Source of the DNA: Treponema sp.
Lineage (GTDB): Bacteria > Spirochaetota > Spirochaetia > Treponematales > Breznakiellaceae
NCBI GenBank assembly: GCA_031283505.1
Contig: JAITBO010000209.1
Coordinates: 1-7,144 of the forward strand
Length of the DNA stretch: 7,144 bases
Reading direction: 5' to 3'
The notes below the pieces were generated by a model. That model was given only the letters and a program-made list of their open reading frames with translations, ran no database searches and had not been told where the DNA came from. Shown here piece by piece: positions 1-6,276 of the stretch; position 1 is the stretch's first letter, and every line of letters begins with the position of its first letter. A program made the translations under genes and the position numbers.

Positions 1-180
1 ATAATCCGCACCCCGCGCGGCCCCGGAAGCACGGACGTTATTATCGCCTCCGTTGCCGGGCTTCCCTCGCCCGAACTCCTTGCCAATGTTGAAGCGGCCC
101 TCTACGACCATGAACTCATAGGATTTGACGTGCGGGTCAAAGCCCCGGATGTTACCAATATAACTAGTGTCTGTCCATAA
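1..180 (+). pseudogene. C-terminal part of a phage baseplate J/gp47-like protein, apparently truncated by a repeat
   Basis: Frame 1 is open from the left edge to a TAA at 178-180, giving 59 residues. The translation has the pattern of the baseplate J family: a GPGSTDV stretch, a beta strand VIIASVAG, then 'PSPELLANVEAAL', then 'IGFDVRVKAPDV', matching the usual segment in which a helix ending in AAL is followed by a strand leading to V.AP. In the family this segment is normally followed by further beta-rich C-terminal sequence. Here the reading frame runs into repeat DNA after about base 165 and stops within CTGTCCATAA, which recurs at 188-198. The last residues (TSVCP) therefore look repeat-derived. 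The product would be a wedge protein joining a contractile phage or phage-like tail to its baseplate. No other tail gene follows, so this is probably the broken edge of a prophage or tail-like island. The start lies outside the window. Family assignment is by pattern memory only. Confidence 0.55.
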
Positions 181-190
181 TTAGAGCCTG

Positions 191-214
191 TCCATAATGT
201 AGACACATTATGGA
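191..214. repeat. Perfect 10-bp palindrome with 4-base loop
   Basis: TCCATAATGT (191-200) is the exact reverse complement of ACATTATGGA (205-214), with AGAC between. It is part of the left end of the MITE-like element. It has no T-run after it, so it is not a convincing terminator. Confidence 0.85.
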
Positions 215-248
215 CTCGGACTGTAGGTCCGCGACTACCTTGAAACCC

Positions 249-279
249 GCATTTTCGCAGCTTTTAGGCGAGAAAATGC
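249..279. repeat. Internal hairpin of the MITE-like element
   Basis: GCATTTTC (249-256) pairs exactly with GAAAATGC (272-279). Two further G-C pairs (257-258 with 268-269) form across a small internal loop. It is the middle of three successive hairpins in the element. Confidence 0.7.
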
Positions 280-282
280 AAG

Positions 283-317
283 GTCTGTCCGCAAAGTAAC
301 CGACTTTGTGGACAGAC
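283..317. repeat. 15-bp hairpin at the right end of the MITE-like element
   Basis: GTCTGTCCGCAAAGT (283-297) pairs with ACTTTGTGGACAGAC (303-317) over 15 positions with a single G-T pair and a 5-base loop. The right arm is also the right inverted end of the element, so the end is palindromic by itself, as is the left end at 191-214. Confidence 0.8.
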
Positions 318-323
318 TCTAAG

Positions 324-411
324 TAATTCTTCATACTGAAGGTTTTCATGTTGAGGGATTAAAACCTCGTCCGGGACTTCGCCAAGCGGTTTTCGGGGCG
401 GGGTTTTTAAT
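324..411. repeat. Intergenic dispersed repeat, copy 1 (upstream of the transporter operon)
   Basis: This stretch shares several blocks, in the same order, with 1803-1876. TAATTCTTCATACTGAAG (324-341) matches 15 of 18 bases at 1803-1820; TCGTCCGGGAC (367-377) is identical to 1830-1840; and the end GGGGCGGGG-TTTTTAAT (395-411) resembles GGCGCGAGG-TTCTTAAT (1860-1876). Copy 1 has about 18 extra bases between the first two blocks. The first block contains the small palindrome CTTCA-TAC-TGAAG (329-341). Both copies precede genes of the same operon, so they may be regulatory sites or copies of a genome-wide intergenic repeat. Confidence 0.5.
358..411 (+). terminator. Terminator-like hairpin upstream of the operon
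   Basis: ATTAAAACC (358-366) pairs with GGTTTTTAAT (402-411) with one bulged T, and the GC-rich inner part CGTCC (368-372) can pair with GGGGCG (395-400). The right arm ends in five T followed by AATTTCT. The pattern A-rich, GC-rich, T-rich would suit a bidirectional terminator insulating the operon from the phage remnant. The loop is long (about 22 bases), which weakens the call. Confidence 0.35.
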
Positions 412-476
412 TTCTCTCAAGCCGGCGTGGGAAGTGCCCTTATCCGGTCTCTCTTCTGCGTTTCCGTTAGAAGTTA

Positions 477-506
477 TTGACAGATACGGCATAACAGGGG
501 AAAAAT
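477..506 (+). promoter_or_regulatory. Candidate sigma-70 promoter for the transporter operon
   Basis: A perfect -35 box TTGACA lies at 477-482, followed after 18 bases by AAAAAT at 501-506, which matches TATAAT at four of six positions. This puts the start of transcription about 30 bases before the first gene, in an AT-rich stretch that contrasts with the surrounding GC-rich DNA. The preceding bases 412-476 show no recognisable feature. Confidence 0.45.
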
Positions 507-535
507 AGAACCTAATAAATGTATCCAAATATTAT

Positions 536-540
536 GGAGG
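536..540 (+). promoter_or_regulatory. Ribosome binding site that favours the second ATG
   Basis: GGAGG is followed by AAAA and then ATGATG. The first ATG (545) is only 4 bases from the motif, while the second (548) is 7 bases away, closer to the usual distance. The true start may therefore be 548, one residue shorter. Confidence 0.65.
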
Positions 541-544
541 AAAA

Positions 545-1798
545 ATGATGAAAAGATTTGGTTTAATGGTTTTTTCCCTTGTCATAGGCGCGGCTCTGGT
601 TTTTGCCGGGGGCGGCAAGCAGGCTACCCGGACTACTGCCACCGAGAAAACATGGAAGGCTGACGGTCCTTTTCATATTGGCATCTTGACCGAAACGGTG
701 TCCCAGGCGGAGGATGATCTCCGGGGAGCCGAAGAGCTTATCAAACGGTACGGCAAGGTTTCCGAAGGTGGCATGATTCAGCACGTCACCTATCCGGACA
801 ACTTCATGGATCAGCAGGAAGTTTTTATCTCCCAGGTGGTTTCCCTTACCGATGATCCTCTGATGAAGGCGATCATCGTCAACAACGCTATCCCCGGTAC
901 CGCCGAGGCGTTCAGGCGCGTCCGGGAACAGCGGCCCGACATACTTCTCATCGCCGCCGAAGCCCACGAGGATCCCCTGGTCATACAGCAGGCTGCGGAT
1001 TTGGCGACGAACGCCGATTTTATCTCCCGGGGCTATACGATTCCCTGGGCGGCCAAACAGCTTGGGGCCAAGACCTTCGTCCATATCTCTTTCCCCCGGC
1101 ATATGTCCTATGAGTCTTTGGGACTCCGCCGGCAGATATTCGAGGCCGCCTGTAAAGATCTGGGGCTGGAATTCGTCTTTGTAACCGCTCCGGACCCGAC
1201 CTCCGATGTGGGAATAGCCGGGGCCCAGCAGTATATTCTGGAGCAGACCCCCCAGTGGATAAACACTTATGGCAAGGAGACGGTCTTCTTCTGCACCAAC
1301 GACGCCCATACAGAACCCCTGCTCCGGCAGCTCCTCCAGTATGGCGGTATGTTCGTGGAAGCGGACCTGCCCTCCCCTCTCATGGGTTATCCCGGCGCCC
1401 TGGGGCTGAACCTTGCCGCCGAGGCGGGGGATTTTCCGGCCATCCTCAAGAAGGTTGAAGAAGCGGTGATCGCCAAGGGAGGGGCCGGAAAATTTGGTAC
1501 CTGGGCCTTCTCCTATGGGTTTGCCCAAAGCGCCGGATGGGGGGAATATGCCAAGCGTATCATTGAAGGCAAGGCCCAACTGGGCAACCTGGATGATATG
1601 TGGGCCGCCTTGGGCGAATTTACCCCCGGCGCAAAGTGGAACGGAGCTTATTATGTGGACGCCAATACGGGGATCCGCGCCCGAAATCACTTGCTGGTGT
1701 ATATGGATACTTATATTATGGGCCAGGGTTTCCTGCCCACCACCGCCCAAACGGTCCCGGAAAAATATTTTAACATCAAGTTCCAGGGCGGAAATTAA
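545..1798 (+). CDS. DUF3798-family secreted substrate-binding protein of an ABC importer
   Basis: The 417-residue product begins with a signal peptide: K3-R4, a hydrophobic core of residues 5-20, and a VFA|GGGK junction at residue 21. There is no cysteine there, so signal peptidase I release is more likely than lipoprotein anchoring. From about residue 42 the mature protein opens with 'GPFHIGILTETVSQAEDDLRG', very close to the T.TVSQ.ED motif I associate with the start of DUF3798, and the length fits the family. DUF3798 is uncharacterised; a periplasmic-binding-protein-like two-lobe fold is plausible, and IIVNNAIPG and the VFFCTNDAHTEP stretch look like strand-turn segments of that fold. As the first gene of an operon with an ABC ATPase and two permeases, its inferred job is to capture the substrate outside the inner membrane. 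The ligand is unknown. A 116-base gap before the ATPase gene would allow a separate, higher expression level. Start 548 is an equally good choice. Confidence 0.85.
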   Translation: MMKRFGLMVFSLVIGAALVFAGGGKQATRTTATEKTWKADGPFHIGILTETVSQAEDDLRGAEELIKRYGKVSEGGMIQHVTYPDNFMDQQEVFISQVVSLTDDPLMKAIIVNNAIPGTAEAFRRVREQRPDILLIAAEAHEDPLVIQQAADLATNADFISRGYTIPWAAKQLGAKTFVHISFPRHMSYESLGLRRQIFEAACKDLGLEFVFVTAPDPTSDVGIAGAQQYILEQTPQWINTYGKETVFFCTNDAHTEPLLRQLLQYGGMFVEADLPSPLMGYPGALGLNLAAEAGDFPAILKKVEEAVIAKGGAGKFGTWAFSYGFAQSAGWGEYAKRIIEGKAQLGNLDDMWAALGEFTPGAKWNGAYYVDANTGIRARNHLLVYMDTYIMGQGFLPTTAQTVPEKYFNIKFQGGN

Positions 1799-1802
1799 AC
1801 CA

Positions 1803-1876
1803 TAATCCTTCATGCCGAAGATCAAAGTTTCGTCCGGGACGCCGCACAAAGGGCTTCCCGGCGCGAGGTTCTTAAT
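1803..1876. repeat. Intergenic dispersed repeat, copy 2 (between binding protein and ATPase genes)
   Basis: This is the second copy of the 324-411 repeat, with the blocks 1803-1820, 1830-1840 and 1860-1876 described there. It begins four bases after the binding-protein stop codon. Within it CCGGGA (1834-1839) pairs exactly with TCCCGG (1856-1861) around a 16-base loop. The long A/T arms that make copy 1 terminator-like are not conserved. The hairpin could lower read-through into the ATPase gene or protect the 3' end of the binding-protein message. Confidence 0.5.
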
Positions 1877-1914
1877 CCATTTTAGTTTCCTTTCTTTTGA
1901 GGTAAGGAGTTTTC

Positions 1915-3513
1915 ATGGCTGATGATTCGCCCCTGCTCCGGCTGGAGGGTATCTCGAAGGAATTCTACGGGACGCCGGTGTTATCGGATGTTAAATTTTC
2001 CCTGAACAAGGGGGAAATTGTCGCGTTAGTTGGGGAAAATGGGGCAGGCAAAACCACCCTGATGCATATTCTCTTTGGAATGCCCGTAATTGCCGACACC
2101 GGAGGTTACGGAGGCGCTATTTACCTTCGAGGCAAACCGGCGTCCTTTAAAAGCCCTTTCGACGCCCTGGAGGCGGGGATAGGCATGGTCCACCAGGAAT
2201 TTTCCCTGGTTCCGGGATTTACGGCTTATGAAAATATCCTCCTTAACCGGGAGCCTGTAAAGGGAAACCCGGCGGTGGAGGTTTTTGGGGATAGGATGGC
2301 CACCCTCAGGCGGGATACGATGAAAGAGCGGGCCGGCTGGGCCATTGCCAAACTGGGGGTCAAGATAGACCCGGAGACGGTGGTGGCCGAAATGCCTGTG
2401 GCCCACAAACAGTTTACCGAAATTGCCAGGGAGATAGACCGGGATCAAGTGGAAATCCTGGTTCTGGATGAGCCGACTGCGGTACTTACGGAGAGCGAGG
2501 CGGACATCCTTCTGGCCGCTCTGAAACGTCTTGCCGCCGAGGGGATAGGGATTATCTTCATCTCTCATCGTCTCCGGGAAGTGACCGAAATCGCCGACCG
2601 GGTGGTGGTCCTTAGGGACGGCCGCATCATCAAGGATACGCCGTTGCGGGGAGTAACGGTTCCGGATATAGCCTCATGGATGGTGGGCCGGGAAGTGTCG
2701 AATCAGGGGCCGGGGGATCGGGGGGGAGCTTCCCTTTCCGCCGAAAACCGGGCCGAAGCCCTGCGGGTGGAGCATCTTTGGGTGGATATGCCCGGCGAGA
2801 CGGTCCGGGACGTTTCTTTTGCGGTTGCCAAAGGGGAAATTTTTGGGATTGGGGGGCTCGCGGGCCAGGGCAAGCTGGGGATTCCCAACGGTGTCATGGG
2901 GCTTTGGCCTTCCGGGGGCAGGGTCTTTTTGGACGGCGCGGAAGTACCTCTGGGGAATCCCAAGACCGCCCTGGACGCGGGAATGGCGTCCGTCTCGGAG
3001 GATCGCCGGGGAGTCGGGCTCCTGTTGGATGAAAGCCTGGACTGGAACATCGCTTTTGGGGCCATGCAGAATCAAGGCGCATACCTCAAGTCCTATTTCG
3101 GCGGCCTTTTTACCCTCAGAGACGACAAGGCCATGCGGGCCCTGGCGGAAGAATACATAAAAAAACTGGAAATCAAGTGTACCGGCGGCAAACAGCCCGC
3201 CAAGGAGCTTTCCGGGGGAAACCAGCAAAAAATATGTCTTGCCAAGGCTTTTGCTCTGAACCCGAAACTTCTTTTTGTGTCCGAGCCTACCAGGGGTATA
3301 GATGTAGGGGCGAAGAAAATCGTGCTGGATACCCTTCGTTCCTACAACAGGGAACGGGGAACCACTATTGTCATGGTTTCCAGCGAACTGGAGGAACTCC
3401 GCTCGGTCTGTGACCGGATCGCCATTGTGGAGAACGGGCGTATAGCGGGGATACTGCCCCCCAACAGGGCGGCGGCGGAATTCGGTCTCCTGATGTCCGG
3501 GGGGAATCTATGA
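1915..3513 (+). CDS. ABC transporter ATP-binding protein with two nucleotide-binding domains (RbsA/MglA type)
   Basis: The 532-residue cytoplasmic protein has two ATPase domains in tandem, the usual length for the sugar/nucleoside importer class. Domain 1: Walker A GENGAGKTT (40-48), Q-loop Gln94, Walker B ILVLDE (181-186) and switch His218; its signature is degenerate, MPVAHKQ (160-166). Domain 2: a P-loop-like GLAGQGK followed by Leu321 instead of Ser/Thr, signature LSGGNQQK (432-439), and Walker B LLFVSEPTRGIDVG (452-465), where Ser456 replaces the usual Asp before Glu457; the switch position is SSE. Only domain 1 keeps a complete Walker A/B/His set, paired with the intact signature of domain 2, so one composite ATP site is probably active and the other mainly structural. 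It should power the two permeases encoded next. The start is supported by AAGGAG (1904-1909), 5 bases upstream. Its stop overlaps the next start by ATGA. Confidence 0.93.
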   Translation: MADDSPLLRLEGISKEFYGTPVLSDVKFSLNKGEIVALVGENGAGKTTLMHILFGMPVIADTGGYGGAIYLRGKPASFKSPFDALEAGIGMVHQEFSLVPGFTAYENILLNREPVKGNPAVEVFGDRMATLRRDTMKERAGWAIAKLGVKIDPETVVAEMPVAHKQFTEIAREIDRDQVEILVLDEPTAVLTESEADILLAALKRLAAEGIGIIFISHRLREVTEIADRVVVLRDGRIIKDTPLRGVTVPDIASWMVGREVSNQGPGDRGGASLSAENRAEALRVEHLWVDMPGETVRDVSFAVAKGEIFGIGGLAGQGKLGIPNGVMGLWPSGGRVFLDGAEVPLGNPKTALDAGMASVSEDRRGVGLLLDESLDWNIAFGAMQNQGAYLKSYFGGLFTLRDDKAMRALAEEYIKKLEIKCTGGKQPAKELSGGNQQKICLAKAFALNPKLLFVSEPTRGIDVGAKKIVLDTLRSYNRERGTTIVMVSSELEELRSVCDRIAIVENGRIAGILPPNRAAAEFGLLMSGGNL

Positions 3514-4568
3514 ACGACGGTTTTAAGAAACGGGTAAGCGAATTTATTGTCGATTTCGGCTGGCCCCGGCTGATCATTTTCTTGTTTGTGGTAATGCTTT
3601 TCATCGCCGCTCCTATTGTGGGGGTACGGGTGGACAATTCCCTCAAAGATGTGCTGGTCAGATTTGGTCAGAACGGGGTCATGGTCCTGGCCATGGTTCC
3701 CATGATGCAGGCCGGCGCGGGGCTTAACTTCGGCCTTCCGGTGGGCATCATTGCGGGTCTTTTGGGGGCCACTTTGTCCATGCAGTGTCACTTTACCGGT
3801 ATTGGGGGCTTCCTGATGGCCATTATTTTCAGCCTTCCCTTTTCCGTCCTTTTCGGCTGGCTCTATGGGATGCTCCTCAATAAAGTAAAAGGTGAAGAAA
3901 TGACTATCGCCATGTACGTGGGCTTTTCTGCGGTCACCTTCATGGCTATCATGTGGCTTATCCTCCCTTTTACGAATCCCACCATGGTTTGGGGATATAC
4001 CGGGCAAGGGCTCAGGACGACCATCACCCTGGACGGCTACTGGTCCCGGATTCTTAATAATTTCCTTGTGGTTAAGCTTGGCCCGGTTTTTGAATTTCCC
4101 ACCGGGTCCATCCTGTTCTTCGCCCTGATGTCCTTCATTATGTGGCTTTTTATGCATAGCCGCACCGGGACGGCCCTGACTGCGGTGGGCTCTAATCCTG
4201 ATTTTGCCCGGGCCGGGGGCGTTTCCGTTCACCGTATGCGTATCATCAGTGTCATGGTTTCCACGGTTTACGGGGCCATAGGTATCCTGGTCTATCAGCA
4301 GAGTTTCGGTTTTATCCAACTCTACCAGGCGCCTTTGTACATGGCTTTTCCCGCAGTAGCCGCGGTGCTTCTGGGAGGCGCTTCGGTGAATAAGGCGACC
4401 ATCCTCCATGTGGTGGTGGGCACTTTTCTGTTCCAGAGCATCCTTGCCATGACCCCCTCGGTGATCAACAGCGTCCTTAAAACCGATATGTCCGAAGTCA
4501 TCCGCATCCTCATTTCCAACGGGATGATCATTTACGCCTTGACCCGGAAAACGAAGGTGACCAAATGA
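3510..4568 (+). CDS. ABC transporter permease 1 (RbsC/BPD_transp_2 type)
   Basis: The 352-residue protein is strongly hydrophobic, with a first membrane span at about residues 20-40 and repeated further spans, as expected of permeases of the ribose/nucleoside importer class. Supporting motifs are the glycine-rich membrane segment around 'LNFGLPVGIIAGLLGA', the cytoplasmic KGEEM loop (127-131), the AVGSNPDFARAGG coupling-type motif (225-237), and AVLLGGASVNKATI near the C-terminus. It should form half of the transmembrane channel and contact the ATPase. The start codon overlaps the ATPase stop (ATGA), with GGGGGG (3499-3504) as a ribosome binding site, so translation is probably coupled. The same motifs recur at matching positions in the next gene, showing the two are paralogues. 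The N-terminal 19 residues are polar and probably cytoplasmic. Confidence 0.9.
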   Translation: MNDGFKKRVSEFIVDFGWPRLIIFLFVVMLFIAAPIVGVRVDNSLKDVLVRFGQNGVMVLAMVPMMQAGAGLNFGLPVGIIAGLLGATLSMQCHFTGIGGFLMAIIFSLPFSVLFGWLYGMLLNKVKGEEMTIAMYVGFSAVTFMAIMWLILPFTNPTMVWGYTGQGLRTTITLDGYWSRILNNFLVVKLGPVFEFPTGSILFFALMSFIMWLFMHSRTGTALTAVGSNPDFARAGGVSVHRMRIISVMVSTVYGAIGILVYQQSFGFIQLYQAPLYMAFPAVAAVLLGGASVNKATILHVVVGTFLFQSILAMTPSVINSVLKTDMSEVIRILISNGMIIYALTRKTKVTK

Positions 4569-5680
4569 AACAAAATCCCCACCGCCTTTTAGGGGCGGAT
4601 TTTCTTGCGAATAACATGGTGGTAGTCATTTTTGTGGTTATCACGGCGGCGGCGGTCCCCCTGTCGGGATTATCCATGACATCCATACTTCAGGAGATAC
4701 TTACCCGTCTGGGGAGGAACTGTTTTCTGGTGTTCAGCCTGGTTCTTCCCATTATGGCGGGCATGGGGATCAACTTCGGCATGGTCCTGGGGGCCATGGC
4801 CGGGCAGATCGGCCTTATCTTCGCGGTGGACTGGAACATCGTAGGGGTGCCGGGACTTGTCTTTGCTTCCCTTATCGCCGTTCCCATCGCCGCCCTTCTG
4901 GGCTGGCTTGCGGGGACCATCCTTAACCGCGCCCGGGGCCGGGAAATGGTCACGGGTTATATGCTGGGATTCTTCATGGACGGTTTCTATCAACTTATCG
5001 TCCTCTATCTTATGGGCTTCATCATTCCCGTTCATTCCCTTGCCATCACGTTAAGCCGGGGTTACGGCATACGGAACACCCTCAACCTGGAAACCATGCG
5101 TATGTCTCTGGACCGGCTTATCCCCCTGCGAATAGGGACCATTACCCTGCCCGTTGCCAATTACCTCATCATCGGCGTTCTCTGCCTTTTCATCATCTGG
5201 TTCAGGCGTACCAAGCTGGGTCAGGATATGCGGGCTGTGGGGCAGGACCAGCAGGTGGCCCACGCGGCGGGTATACCGGTGGACTATACCCGCATCATCG
5301 CTATCGTCATTTCCACTATTCTTGCAAGCCTTGGACAGATCATCTTCCTTCAAAACATGGGGAACATGGCCACCTACAACGCCCACCGCCAGACCGGTTT
5401 CTTCGCCGCAGCCGCCATTCTTGTAGGAGGGGCTTCGGTGAGCAAAGCGACTATCACCAACGTCTTTATCGGGACCGTACTGCTCCACCTCATGTACATC
5501 GTGGTCCCCCGGGCGGGGATCAACCTTTTTGGGGACGCCATGATAGGGGAGTATTTTCGGGATGCCTTCAGCTTCGCGATTATCGCCCTGGCTCTGGTGA
5601 TCCATGCATGGCGCAAGCGGGCCAACGCCGAACAGAACCGCTCGGCTCTGCGGGGCGCCGCCGGAACTGCGGCTGAGTAA
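4565..5680 (+). CDS. ABC transporter permease 2 (RbsC/BPD_transp_2 type), paralogue of permease 1
   Basis: The 371-residue integral membrane protein has a first span at about residues 18-37 and many more after it. Motifs parallel those of permease 1: 'GINFGMVLGAMAGQIGL', the GREM loop (125-128 against 128-131), AVGQDQQVAHAAGI (224-237 against 225-237), and AILVGGASVSKATI. It differs by a charged C-terminal tail of about 25 residues rich in Arg and Ala. It should be the second half of a heterodimeric channel, as in importers that encode two permeases, such as the Bmp-type nucleoside systems. Its start overlaps the permease 1 stop by ATGA, preceded by AAGGTGA (4554-4560). The gene ends at TAA, 11 bases before the next start, whose ribosome binding site follows directly. 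Confidence 0.9.
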   Translation: MKQNPHRLLGADFLANNMVVVIFVVITAAAVPLSGLSMTSILQEILTRLGRNCFLVFSLVLPIMAGMGINFGMVLGAMAGQIGLIFAVDWNIVGVPGLVFASLIAVPIAALLGWLAGTILNRARGREMVTGYMLGFFMDGFYQLIVLYLMGFIIPVHSLAITLSRGYGIRNTLNLETMRMSLDRLIPLRIGTITLPVANYLIIGVLCLFIIWFRRTKLGQDMRAVGQDQQVAHAAGIPVDYTRIIAIVISTILASLGQIIFLQNMGNMATYNAHRQTGFFAAAAILVGGASVSKATITNVFIGTVLLHLMYIVVPRAGINLFGDAMIGEYFRDAFSFAIIALALVIHAWRKRANAEQNRSALRGAAGTAAE

Positions 5681-5691
5681 GGGAGGATAGT

Positions 5692-6207
5692 ATGGCCGAA
5701 ACAAAAATGAACGCCGGACAGGGCGGCGGCAGTTCTCGCCGCCGCATCATCATACGCGCCGCCCTCATAGCCATTTGGATAGGCGCGGGGGCGGTCCTCT
5801 TTATCTTTAGCCGGGGCCACGCGCTCTTGGTGGACAATCGCAACCTTCAGGACCAGAGTATACGGGCGCCGGACATGATCACCGTGTTTGTGGACGACCT
5901 GAACGGCCTTGAATTCTTCCGGGGCGACCGGGATCGCTTCCAGGTAGCCGGATCCAAACACCGGATCTCAATCGAATTCAGCGACGGGACCCCGCCTTTT
6001 GAAGGGACTTTCACCCTGCCTATTAAGGACGATATGTATATCCTTTCCATCCCCAAGATGATTTCCAGCATAGAACCTTTCGTGGAGGTCTTTCATTCCG
6101 AAGAGGTCAACCGGCAGGAAGCCGCAGCCGCCCGCGCCGCCGGGGAGCCAGAACAGGCCGGTGAAACGGAGGAAATCGGCCTGTTTGACACTATGTTTGG
6201 GGAGTGA
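5692..6207 (+). CDS. Small single-span membrane protein, DUF6672-like, transporter-associated
   Basis: The product has 171 residues. A polar Gly/Arg-rich N-terminus (1-22) with the cluster RRR at 16-18 is followed by one membrane span (about 23-40), then a domain of about 90 residues predicted by eye to be beta-rich ('MITVFVDDLNG', 'HRISIEF', 'GTFTLPIKDD', 'MYILSIPKM'), and an acidic, Ala-rich, low-complexity tail (about 134-165) ending in 'GLFDTMFGE'. The positive N-terminus suggests the domain faces outside the inner membrane. From memory it resembles DUF6672 proteins found next to such transporters in treponemes; no function is established. It is the last operon gene, with GGGAGG (5681-5686) 5 bases before ATG. 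An accessory role, such as docking the binding protein, is inference from position. Assignment to DUF6672 is moderate; the membrane topology is clearer. Confidence 0.75.
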   Translation: MAETKMNAGQGGGSSRRRIIIRAALIAIWIGAGAVLFIFSRGHALLVDNRNLQDQSIRAPDMITVFVDDLNGLEFFRGDRDRFQVAGSKHRISIEFSDGTPPFEGTFTLPIKDDMYILSIPKMISSIEPFVEVFHSEEVNRQEAAAARAAGEPEQAGETEEIGLFDTMFGE

Positions 6208-6216
6208 TAGGAAGAT

Positions 6217-6273
6217 ATGGGCGCATCCAGCCTGCGGCTGGACCGGGCTATCCGTTCCAATCTTTTGGCTAAC
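6217..6273 (+). pseudogene. Possible start of a disrupted gene with an alanine-racemase-like N-terminal pattern
   Basis: An ATG at 6217 lies 10 bases after the stop of the previous gene and is preceded by AGGAAG (6209-6214). The first codons read smoothly and include LDRAIRSN, which fits the L-D-x-x-I/L-R-x-N pattern at the start of fold-III PLP racemases such as alanine racemase. The frame stays open to 6684, but beyond about codon 20 the sequence is Arg/Pro/Ser-rich, resembles no such enzyme, and then runs antisense through the Rpn gene. If real, this is a sixth operon gene whose body has been lost and replaced by the repeat or RNA-like block from about 6275. The match is only a few residues long, so coincidence is quite possible. 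Confidence 0.2.
6226..6242. terminator. Perfect hairpin just downstream of the operon
   Basis: TCCAGCC (6226-6232) and GGCTGGA (6236-6242) form a 7-bp stem with a TGC loop, 18 bases after the stop of the DUF6672-like gene. No T-run follows on the + strand, so it is at best a weak or Rho-assisted terminator or a message-end stabiliser. Confidence 0.3.
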
Positions 6274-6276
6274 GCC

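Larger units (their letters stand above)
181..322. mobile_element. MITE-like small inverted-repeat element (142 bp)
   Basis: The left end TTAGAGCCTGTCCATAATG (181-199) and the reverse complement of the right end (304-322), TTAGAGTCTGTCCACAAAG, agree at 16 of 19 positions. The interior carries three hairpins (191-214, 249-279, 283-317) and no credible gene. TAATT occurs at 178-182 and again at 324-328, which could be a target duplication, but the right copy is separated from the end by a base and also begins another repeat. A further CTGTCCATAAT copy (171-181) lies directly outside the left end, so the true boundary may be near 168. Size, lack of coding capacity and inverted ends are typical of a non-autonomous element, but no transposase source can be named. 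Confidence 0.4.

Noticed and set aside
164..349. 61-residue minus-strand frame inside the MITE-like element
   Set aside because: It is composed of the inverted repeats themselves and has no similarity to a transposase or other protein I know.
563..1849. 428-residue open frame on the minus strand opposite the binding-protein gene
   Set aside because: It mirrors a gene with clear signal peptide and family motifs, has no ribosome binding site or recognisable domain, and its length follows from GC-rich codon use on the other strand.
3342..4409. 355-residue open frame on the minus strand across the ATPase end and permease 1
   Set aside because: Its composition is rich in His, Gly, Pro and Lys with no recognisable domain, as expected for antisense of a hydrophobic membrane protein; it is a shadow frame.
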